Shown here: piece after piece, positions 1 to 5,412 of the stretch
Position numbering within the stretch: position 1 is the first letter of the stretch
How the letters are laid out: each line of letters begins with the position of its first letter
NCBI GenBank assembly: GCA_903959115.1
Contig: CAJBVU010000281.1
Coordinates: 1 to 5,412 of the forward strand
Direction: 5' to 3'
From: an uncultured Bacteroidota bacterium
Lineage (GTDB): Bacteria > Bacteroidota > Bacteroidia > NS11-12g > UBA955
DNA: 5,412 nucleotides
Made by a program: the position numbers and the translations under genes
The notes under the pieces: model-generated
What the model was told of the DNA's origin: nothing
The model's database searches: none
Seen by the model: only the letters and a program-made list of their open reading frames with translations

Positions 1-1916
1 CTAGAAGAAAGTATATCGATTGCAGGGAAAATACGCTTGTTAGAAAGCTTGCGATCCAACTGCAATTCCATATTACCGGTACCTTTAAATTCCTCAAAAA
101 TCACTTCATCCATTTTCGATCCAGTGTCTGTTAATGCTGTTGCAATAATGGTTAATGATCCACCCCCTTCGATATTTCTGGCTGCACCAAAGAAACGTTT
201 TGGCTTATGAAGTGCATTTGCATCAACTCCACCCGAAAGAATCTTTCCTGATGCGGGTTGTACGGTATTGTAAGCACGGGCCAAACGAGTAATTGAATCC
301 AATAAAATAACAACATCATGACCGCATTCCACCAATCTTTTGGCTTTTTCAAGCACAATATTGGTCAATTTCACGTGTTTATCGGCGGGTTCATCAAACG
401 TTGACGCTACCACTTCCGCACGAACGCTACGAGCCATGTCGGTTACTTCTTCCGGACGTTCATCGATCAACAAAATGATCATATAAACTTCTGGGTGATT
501 TTTGGCGATGGCGTTTGCGATGCCTTTCAGCAACCAGGTTTTACCGGTTTTGGGCTGGGCAACAATCAAGCCGCGCTGACCTTTTCCGATTGGCGATATC
601 AAATCGATGATTCGATTGGGGTAATTGCTTGCGCTATCGCACAAATTCAATTTCTCATCAGGGAACAACGGCGTTAGGTGTTCAAAAGCTACGCGATCTC
701 TCACTTCTTCTGGGGTACGTCCGTTTACGCTTTCGATTTTCACCAAGCAGAAATATTTTTCATTTTCTTTTGGCGGACGAATGCTACCGCGAACGGTATC
801 GCCTGTTTTAAGACCATTTTGTTTGATCATAAAACCAGGAATATATACGTCATCAGGTGATGCAACGTAATTATAATCTGGAGACCTTAGAAAGCCATAT
901 CCATCGGGTACAGTTTCCAGCACCCCTTGGGTAGTAACCACACCATCCATGTCGGTAAATAGTGCCAATGCCTCTTTCCTACGCTTTTCATCAGGAGTGA
1001 GTTGGGGTTCCGGCCTTGGTGTAGGCGTAGAAACGGTATTTTCCGAATTCTCCGTACGCTGCTCACGATTTTCTGCTCTTGGCTCGCGATTTTCATTTCG
1101 TGGGGGTGTATTCTCACGATTTTCATTGCGCGGAGCATTTTCGCGGGGTTCTCGATTATCCGGGCGCGGCGACAAATTCTCTCTTGGTTCGCGATTATCA
1201 GGTCGCGGTGCGGTATTCTCTCTCGGCGCCCTTGGCTCACGAGCTTCTCTCGGTTCTCTTTGTTCGCGGGGCTCACGATTTTCTCTCGGTGTATTTTCAT
1301 TTCTGGCCGGGCGATTTTCACGAGGTCCTCTGTCCTCACGATTTTGCCTAGGCTCTCTAACTTCTTGATTTTCAGTATTATTTGCAACTGGCGCTACACC
1401 GGTCTCACGAACTTCTGAGTTTTCAGTTTCGATGGCCGTTCTATCTGCTTCTGCACCTACTTCCCTATGTCGTTGAAACGGCTTAGGTTGTTGGTTGCGC
1501 TTGATAGAATCAGGATTGTTTTGGCTGATTGGCCTTGTGTTGGCAGGATGTCTGAGCACCGCTTCACCATCTGGGGTCACTGAAGCCAATTTCTCGGCTT
1601 GCAACTCTTCGGCTGTTTTGCGCGGCCTGCGGCCGCGCCTACCTCCATCAACCTCATCGGAATTTCCCGCGGTTTCATTCGCATCGTTTCCAACATTTGC
1701 AGCTGGAGTTTCACTTTCCGAAGGCTTTTCACTCATCACGGGCTTTTCTGGAGTCTCGGAAGTATCCTTAACGCCGGCAACCATCGTCGCCTTCATTTCA
1801 ATACTCGCAATCAACTCGCCTTTTTTCATTTTGGCAGTGTTTTCAACACTTAGCGTTTCAGCAAGGGTACGCAAATCACCCACACTCATTTTAGAGAAAT
1901 CTGGTCTATCGGCCAT
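1..1916 (-). CDS. rho: Transcription termination factor Rho with long disordered insert (C-terminus cut by window edge)
   Basis: Rho is a homohexameric RNA-dependent ATPase/helicase that binds C-rich nascent RNA and ends transcription in the cytoplasm. The frame is open from the ATG at 1914-1916 to the left edge: 638 whole codons and no stop. Residues about 8-45 resemble the Rho N-terminal helical domain. Residues about 46-310 form a polar, charged insert absent from E. coli Rho. From about 325 the cold-shock-like RNA-binding domain begins (GVLETVPDGYGFLRS, from residue 331). The ATPase core follows: Walker A PKTGKT (455-460), DERPEEV starting at D485 with the catalytic-type Glu, Walker B ILLDSITR with Asp 540, then the Q-loop (PASGK) and R-loop (EEFKGTGNMEL). 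The visible part ends in FPAIDILSS, so compared with E. coli Rho (419 residues) about 55-60 C-terminal residues are missing. Upstream bases are AT-rich with no Shine-Dalgarno, as is usual in Bacteroidota. The identity is very secure. The start is supported because the N-terminal helical domain begins right after it. Confidence 0.98.
   Translation of the reverse strand, partial: MADRPDFSKMSVGDLRTLAETLSVENTAKMKKGELIASIEMKATMVAGVKDTSETPEKPVMSEKPSESETPAANVGNDANETAGNSDEVDGGRRGRRPRKTAEELQAEKLASVTPDGEAVLRHPANTRPISQNNPDSIKRNQQPKPFQRHREVGAEADRTAIETENSEVRETGVAPVANNTENQEVREPRQNREDRGPRENRPARNENTPRENREPREQREPREAREPRAPRENTAPRPDNREPRENLSPRPDNREPRENAPRNENRENTPPRNENREPRAENREQRTENSENTVSTPTPRPEPQLTPDEKRRKEALALFTDMDGVVTTQGVLETVPDGYGFLRSPDYNYVASPDDVYIPGFMIKQNGLKTGDTVRGSIRPPKENEKYFCLVKIESVNGRTPEEVRDRVAFEHLTPLFPDEKLNLCDSASNYPNRIIDLISPIGKGQRGLIVAQPKTGKTWLLKGIANAIAKNHPEVYMIILLIDERPEEVTDMARSVRAEVVASTFDEPADKHVKLTNIVLEKAKRLVECGHDVVILLDSITRLARAYNTVQPASGKILSGGVDANALHKPKRFFGAARNIEGGGSLTIIATALTDTGSKMDEVIFEEFKGTGNMELQLDRKLSNKRIFPAIDILSS
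1029..1360 (-). repeat. Pro-Arg-Glu/Asn-Arg-Glu low-complexity repeat region within rho
   Basis: This stretch encodes about residues 185-295 of Rho. It is built almost entirely from short variants of REPRE, ENREPR, PRNENRE and RPDNREPRE, rich in Arg, Glu, Asn and Pro and nearly free of hydrophobic residues. At DNA level the plus strand shows many copies of words such as CTCACGATTTTC and CGCGATTATC. The clearest recent duplication is a 39-base (13-residue) unit, 1153-1191 and 1192-1230, both beginning CGATTATC and encoding PREN-x-x-PRPDN versions. The alternating positive and negative charges predict an unfolded polyampholyte. It lies between the N-terminal helical domain and the RNA-binding domain. 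Confidence 0.85.
1615..1643 (-). other. AT-hook-like basic motif in the Rho insert, encoded by a GC-rich inverted repeat
   Basis: Residues 92-100 of Rho read GRRGRRPRK, a dense basic patch resembling the GRP-centred AT-hook or an RGR-type nucleic-acid-binding motif. It is encoded by a perfect inverted repeat: arms GCGCGGCC (1620-1627) and GGCCGCGC (1631-1638) around a 3-base loop. The motif suggests an extra RNA/DNA contact in the disordered insert. The inverted repeat may simply reflect CGC/CGG arginine codon use. The motif reading is direct; binding is inferred. Confidence 0.45.
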
Positions 1917-2076
1917 AAATAATAATAGTATACAAAAATTTTAAGGGATAAATAATACTTAGATTTGGTTGGATTGCAGACGCGCAATTCAGAACTACAT
2001 CGCAATTATAGGTGAAAAATCGTTCCAATAAAAACAAAACCGCATTTTCTTCAATTATCTTTGGCTTTTCAACGGC
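1917..2076. other. Divergent intergenic region between rho and the plus-strand operon
   Basis: These 160 AT-rich bases must hold the promoters of both divergent units. The plus-strand -7 box is listed separately. For rho, the best minus-strand match to TAnnTTTG is AATTTTTG (complement of about 1932-1939), with one mismatch and no obvious -33 TTG, so I do not call it. The rho leader just before the ATG is a TA-rich run (TATACTATTATTATTT on the minus strand). No RNA gene, riboswitch or strong hairpin is visible. Confidence 0.6.
2056..2063 (+). promoter_or_regulatory. Candidate Bacteroidota -7 box (TATCTTTG) for the amidotransferase-like gene
   Basis: TATCTTTG matches the Bacteroidota primary-sigma -7 consensus TAnnTTTG at every defined base. 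It ends 13 bases before the ATG at 2077, so transcription starting about 7 bases downstream would leave a leader of only about 6-8 bases. No clear TTG -33 element is found at the expected distance (around 2030-2037 the sequence is A-rich), which lowers confidence. Confidence 0.5.
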
Positions 2077-3339
2077 ATGTCGAGGCTCAAACTTACACTC
2101 CTTTTACTTTTCGCCATTAGCAGCGCGGCCCAAGCCATGCAAATTCTTATTCCCATGGATGAATCTCAAAAAAATCATCTGAAGTCGTATGGAATTGCAT
2201 TTTGGCTGCTCAAACAAAAACAAGAAGTTCAATGGCTGCTCAACTACAACGGGGGCTCATTTATGTTTCAATATACCCAAGACGCCGAACGCGAATGTAA
2301 AGTTCGAGGCGTTTCCTACGAAACCATTTCCGATGCCGCCGCCAACGCCATCATCACCCAAATCCAAGACCCTGCGGCCAACCTAAACGCCGTAAAACTG
2401 CTCAATGCCCCTAAAATCGCCGTCTACTCTCCCAAAACAAAGCAACCCTGGGACGATGCCGTTACCCTAGTACTCACCTATGCCGAGATTCCTTACGATG
2501 TGATATTCGACGATGAAGTCCTTAGCGGCAAAATCCTGGAATACGATTGGCTACACCTTCACCACGAGGACTTTACCGGACAATATGGTAAATTTTACTC
2601 AAGCTACGCCTCTTCCCCATGGTACCAATCTGAAGTCGCCGAAGCCGAAGCCATGGCCACCAAACACGGTTTTGGATCAAACAGAGAACTCAAATTGGCA
2701 GTAGTTAAGAAAATCCGCGATTTCATGCTTGGCGGAGGATTTCTCTTTGCCATGTGTAGCGCCACCGATTCCTACGACATAGCAATGGCAGCGGAATCCA
2801 CCGATATCTGCGAAAGTATGTTCGATGGCACACCTGCAGATCAGAATGCGCAAAGCAAGTTAAACTTCGACAACTGCATCGCCTTTAAGGACTTCGCGCT
2901 GAATTTGGATCCGTATTTCTATGAATTTTCCAACATCGATGTAGACCCAAGGACTAGGGCGGTTTCCGAAGAAAACGACTTATTCACCCTATTCGACTAC
3001 TCCGCCAAATGGGATTTGATCCCCAGCATACTTTGTCAGAACCACACCAAAACCATCAAAGGTTTTATGGGCCAAACCACAGCTTACCGCAGTCATTTGG
3101 TTCGAAGCGATGTCTTGGTGATGGGCGAAAACGCTTTGCTTAACGAAGCTCGATATCTCCATGGGGAATTTGGAAAAGGCACATGGACGTTTTTTGGAGG
3201 TCACGACCCAGAAGATTATCAGCATTTTGTGGGTGAGTCCCCAACTGATTTAAACCTTCATCCAAACAGCCCAGGGTACCGATTGATATTGAATAACATC
3301 CTGTTTCCTTCGGCACAAAAATCGAAGCAAAAAACCTAA
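2077..3339 (+). CDS. Secreted class I glutamine-amidotransferase-like protein, often labelled 'asparagine synthetase B' in Bacteroidota
   Basis: This is a 420-residue protein. Residues 1-20 form a typical type I signal peptide: basic start, then LLLLF core, then SSAAQA before Met21. There is no lipobox Cys, so a soluble exported protein is predicted. From about residue 112 the pattern fits a class I amidotransferase-like alpha/beta fold: strand KIAVYSP, helix, strand YDVIFDDEV, YDWLHLHHEDF (156-166), FTGQYG (166-171), then GGGFLFAMCSATDS with Cys227 at the nucleophile-elbow position. FFGGHDPED (372-380) offers His376 and Glu379 as possible partners. From memory, close relatives in Bacteroidota are annotated as asparagine synthetase B. 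However, the mature N-terminus lacks the class II nucleophile Cys and there is no SGGxDS ATP-binding loop, so AsnB activity is not supported. The start is chosen because it yields a complete signal peptide. The next gene begins 3 bases after the stop. The true reaction is unknown. Confidence 0.85.
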   Translation: MSRLKLTLLLLFAISSAAQAMQILIPMDESQKNHLKSYGIAFWLLKQKQEVQWLLNYNGGSFMFQYTQDAERECKVRGVSYETISDAAANAIITQIQDPAANLNAVKLLNAPKIAVYSPKTKQPWDDAVTLVLTYAEIPYDVIFDDEVLSGKILEYDWLHLHHEDFTGQYGKFYSSYASSPWYQSEVAEAEAMATKHGFGSNRELKLAVVKKIRDFMLGGGFLFAMCSATDSYDIAMAAESTDICESMFDGTPADQNAQSKLNFDNCIAFKDFALNLDPYFYEFSNIDVDPRTRAVSEENDLFTLFDYSAKWDLIPSILCQNHTKTIKGFMGQTTAYRSHLVRSDVLVMGENALLNEARYLHGEFGKGTWTFFGGHDPEDYQHFVGESPTDLNLHPNSPGYRLILNNILFPSAQKSKQKT

Positions 3340-3342
3340 GCC

Positions 3343-5412
3343 ATGTTCTTTCAGCAAATCAAAGATTCCTTTGGGAAAACGCCTCGTTTTTTTCAGCTGG
3401 GATGGATTTTGGTTATTTTGGGCAGTATTGCTCTCCGATTTTTGGGGATCGAAGGTCGTGCTTGGGGCTACGATGAACTCAGCGCTGTTTTCCGGGCGAT
3501 ATCGACCACTAACGATTGGCAATCACATTTAGAAAAAGGCGTTGCGGTGGACGGACACCCTGCGGGACTGCAAACGATTATATGGTGGTGGATTTCAATA
3601 GCGGGCAGTGATGTTTTGTGGCCGCGTATTTTCACAGCCCTATTTTCTATTGGTGTATTGTGGCAATTTCATCGCATGGCCAAAACATTGTTTGGATATG
3701 AAGCGGCTTTTTGGTCGGTTGCGATGATGGGATTGATGTGGTGGCAGGTGAATATGGGCATTTGGATCCGACCTTACCTTTTCGCATTGCCATTTGTATT
3801 GGGGTCGTGGAATTTGGTATTGGGCTTATTAAAAAATAGGGATTCGAACGGCGATGTTGTGTTACCAGATAAAATGGGCTGGTTCGCGGTGAAGTTAGGC
3901 GGCGCCCTGGCGGGCGCCGCCTACTTCCATTATTTCGCCGGCCTCACGGCCGGCGCATCCTTCATCGCCCTACTTCTCATCCAACCCAAAATCAAACCCA
4001 ACCCGAGCGAACACAACCAAGGACTTCACCCCTCCTACATTCTCTTCCTGCCACTCACCTTTGCCTTCCTCTTCTATCTGCCCCACCTGCCCCTCACCTT
4101 CGCACAATTTCAACTCGGGGGACTCGGATGGCTCAATCAACCCACACCCCAATTTCTTTGGCAATTTTTGCAATTCGCTACCGGCCATTCCCTGCCCATC
4201 CTTATCCTCTTTGTTTGCAGCATTCTCTATGCCCTACAATTCCACATTAGAATCGCCTACCTACCCAAACCGGCCTCGTTCAAACGCATCCTTCAACAAC
4301 CCACCCTCCTGCTCACATTGGGCTTCCTGATGGTCTTCGCCTCCGGCTATACCTTTTCTGTAGTTCGCGCGCCCATCCTTCAAAACAACGCACTTTACTT
4401 CGCCTTCCCCTTGATTATCTTGGTGGCGTCATCCGGTATCACCACGCTCAGAAAACAATTCGGGCAGACAAAAAATGGCATCAACCGGTTTGAAAAGCTC
4501 ACCCAGCCCTTGGCGCTGCTCATTCCAGCCCTGTTTCTGTTCAATACCCTCTACCAAAAACAATTTCTCACCCTAGAACGAAAAGGCACCCATCACCGCA
4601 TCGTTGAGCAATCCCTCCAATTTGCAAAAAATCAAACGCAATCGCACCAAGCTCGGGGAACAATCAGTATTCTACACATTTGGCTCGATGGCCCGGCCGA
4701 CAATTACCAATTCCATAAAAGCCAAATCTTACATAAACACAAATTCTCCAACACAACCCCCACAGATTATTTCGAATCCCATGGGCCAACGCTGCCATTC
4801 ATCGCCGAGCAAATGAGGTCGCTACAACCCAATGCACAAATATTCTTGGGCTTACAATCGGGCAGTCAACCCTGGCTCCTACCATTGATTGAATCGCATT
4901 TCAACTACACCTCTCGATACCAAGAACCGATTACAGTAACCTCGCAAACCCAACTTCCCCCAATCAAAACAAGGGAGAAATTGAAAAAAAACAAGGAATC
5001 CCTCAAGCCAAAAACCCTTACGCACGAATTCCTGATCGGCGGAGAATGGCTAACCCTTGCCGAGCCCCGCGAGCCTGCGTTCAACGCAACCGATTTTCAC
5101 CTGCAAAACGCCAGCATGATTCACAACACCACAGACACCACGGTACTGTCGGCCGAGTTGTCGCTCAATCAGTTTAAACCCCAACTCAACGACGTTATCC
5201 TCATTGTGGTGAAAGTTGCTGACGCCCAAGGTGAAATCCAAACATCGCTCTGGAACCCCAACAAACCCGACAAGCATGACTACACCAACGAAATTCTGCG
5301 AACGACCATGCAAATCGATTGGCGAAGCACAAAAATTGCAGATTACCAACAAGCGGGCTTCAAATACGCCATACACGCCATCAAACTCGCCGACATCCCC
5401 GGCTGGGAGCAA
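3343..5412 (+). CDS. GT39/ArnT-like polytopic membrane glycosyltransferase (C-terminus cut by window edge)
   Basis: The frame is open for 690 codons from ATG 3343 to the right edge. About 10-11 hydrophobic segments lie between residues 16 and 404, including 16-35, 75-88, 91-107, 120-140, 144-163, 184-206, 229-247, 284-302, 318-336, 347-366 and 388-404. GT-C hallmarks are present: Asp44-Glu45 (GYDEL) in the first periplasmic loop, DGHP (70-73) where GT39 enzymes carry HPP-like motifs, IRPY (142-145) and YFHYFAGL (194-201). Such enzymes transfer sugars from a polyprenyl-phosphate donor to lipid or protein acceptors on the periplasmic face; donor and acceptor cannot be read here. Residues from about 405 form a long soluble, probably periplasmic region, with a lysine-rich linker near 537-552 and a beta-rich-looking part after about 570. 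The start lies 3 bases after the upstream stop, in the same frame, with no Shine-Dalgarno, so translational coupling is likely. Codon use changes sharply near residue 186. Confidence 0.88.
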   Translation, partial: MFFQQIKDSFGKTPRFFQLGWILVILGSIALRFLGIEGRAWGYDELSAVFRAISTTNDWQSHLEKGVAVDGHPAGLQTIIWWWISIAGSDVLWPRIFTALFSIGVLWQFHRMAKTLFGYEAAFWSVAMMGLMWWQVNMGIWIRPYLFALPFVLGSWNLVLGLLKNRDSNGDVVLPDKMGWFAVKLGGALAGAAYFHYFAGLTAGASFIALLLIQPKIKPNPSEHNQGLHPSYILFLPLTFAFLFYLPHLPLTFAQFQLGGLGWLNQPTPQFLWQFLQFATGHSLPILILFVCSILYALQFHIRIAYLPKPASFKRILQQPTLLLTLGFLMVFASGYTFSVVRAPILQNNALYFAFPLIILVASSGITTLRKQFGQTKNGINRFEKLTQPLALLIPALFLFNTLYQKQFLTLERKGTHHRIVEQSLQFAKNQTQSHQARGTISILHIWLDGPADNYQFHKSQILHKHKFSNTTPTDYFESHGPTLPFIAEQMRSLQPNAQIFLGLQSGSQPWLLPLIESHFNYTSRYQEPITVTSQTQLPPIKTREKLKKNKESLKPKTLTHEFLIGGEWLTLAEPREPAFNATDFHLQNASMIHNTTDTTVLSAELSLNQFKPQLNDVILIVVKVADAQGEIQTSLWNPNKPDKHDYTNEILRTTMQIDWRSTKIADYQQAGFKYAIHAIKLADIPGWEQ
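3896..3923 (+). repeat. Perfect 12-bp GC-rich inverted repeat (hairpin 1) inside the glycosyltransferase gene
   Basis: Arms 3896-3907 (TAGGCGGCGCCC) and 3912-3923 are exact reverse complements around the 4-base loop TGGC. Ten of the 12 pairs are G-C, so the RNA or single-stranded DNA hairpin would be very stable. It encodes the Gly/Ala-rich start of a membrane helix (LGGALAGAAY). No T-run follows on either strand, so it is not a standard intrinsic terminator. Confidence 0.9.
3936..3955 (+). repeat. Perfect 8-bp GC-rich inverted repeat (hairpin 2), 12 bases after hairpin 1
   Basis: Arms CGCCGGCC (3936-3943) and GGCCGGCG (3948-3955) pair perfectly around the 4-base loop TCAC. All eight pairs are G-C. 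Together with hairpin 1 it makes a tandem pair of tetraloop hairpins in 60 bases, at the exact place where strand composition changes. It encodes AGLTAGA of the YFHYFAGL helix. Confidence 0.88.

Noticed and set aside
1040..1360. Regularly spaced short repeats resembling a CRISPR array
   Set aside because: The repeats are imperfect, unevenly spaced, multiples of three, and translate as continuous Rho sequence with no unique spacers.
949..1418. Overlapping plus-strand Ser/Arg/Phe-rich ORFs with internal repeats
   Set aside because: They are antisense shadows of the PRE/NRE codon repeats in rho; the repetition comes from the Rho protein sequence.
1495..1944. Plus-strand ORF of 149 residues whose start looks like a lipoprotein signal with an LAGC lipobox
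   Set aside because: It lies antisense to the N-terminal coding part of rho, which is certain. The rest is Ser/Phe-rich low complexity expected from the reverse of the Rho insert, so the lipobox is a coincidence.
1972..2007. Short repeats CGCAATT (1983-1989 and 2001-2007) and an ATTGC/GCAAT inverted pair in the intergenic region as an operator
   Set aside because: Words of 5-7 bases in 160 AT-rich bases are expected by chance, and there is no known regulator to link them to.
3337..3345. Stop-codon readthrough fusing the two plus-strand genes, which share a frame (TAA GCC ATG)
   Set aside because: The stop is a TAA followed by G, with no readthrough context visible. The second protein has a natural start, and a fusion would place a secreted domain against a membrane helix without reason. 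Translational coupling is simpler.
3896..3955. Intrinsic terminator or attenuator
   Set aside because: Neither hairpin is followed by a T-run on either strand, and the structures lie in the middle of a conserved membrane-helix coding region.
3970..4188. Minus-strand ORFs within the glycosyltransferase gene (also 5050-5412 and 3250-3522)
   Set aside because: The plus-strand frame is continuous and carries GT-C motifs and membrane helices. The minus-strand ORFs are open because C-rich sense codons make few antisense stops.

Overview
The window looks like a chromosomal segment from a member of the Bacteroidota. Three things point there. Rho carries a very long, charged, low-complexity insert after its N-terminal helical domain. 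A Bacteroidota-style -7 box (TAnnTTTG) lies just upstream of the plus-strand gene, with no Shine-Dalgarno sequence at any start. The 420-residue secreted protein belongs to a family I know from this phylum. The genus cannot be read from the sequence.

Layout. Bases 1-1916 (minus strand) hold most of rho, the transcription termination factor. It runs off the left edge, so roughly the last 55-60 residues are missing. Bases 1917-2076 are a 160-base divergent intergenic region with the promoter of the plus-strand unit. Bases 2077-3339 (plus) encode a secreted protein of 420 residues with a class I glutamine-amidotransferase-like fold signature. Relatives are often labelled 'asparagine synthetase B', a name the sequence does not support. 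Bases 3343-5412 (plus) encode the first 690 residues of a polytopic membrane glycosyltransferase of the GT-C/GT39 (ArnT/PMT-like) type, open at the right edge. It starts 3 bases after the preceding stop, so the two plus-strand genes very probably share an mRNA. Their shared location at or across the inner membrane would fit a cell-envelope role, but substrates are unknown.

I see no RNA gene, mobile element, CRISPR array or phage signature. The most unusual structure is inside the glycosyltransferase gene. Near base 3900 the plus strand changes abruptly from G/T-rich to strongly C-rich, with a matching switch in leucine codons. Two strong GC-rich perfect hairpins, one with 12-bp and one with 8-bp arms, sit exactly at the switch (3896-3955). 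The other features worth attention are the disordered insert of Rho with its Pro-Arg-Glu repeats, and the conserved-looking but functionally unassigned secreted amidotransferase-like protein.
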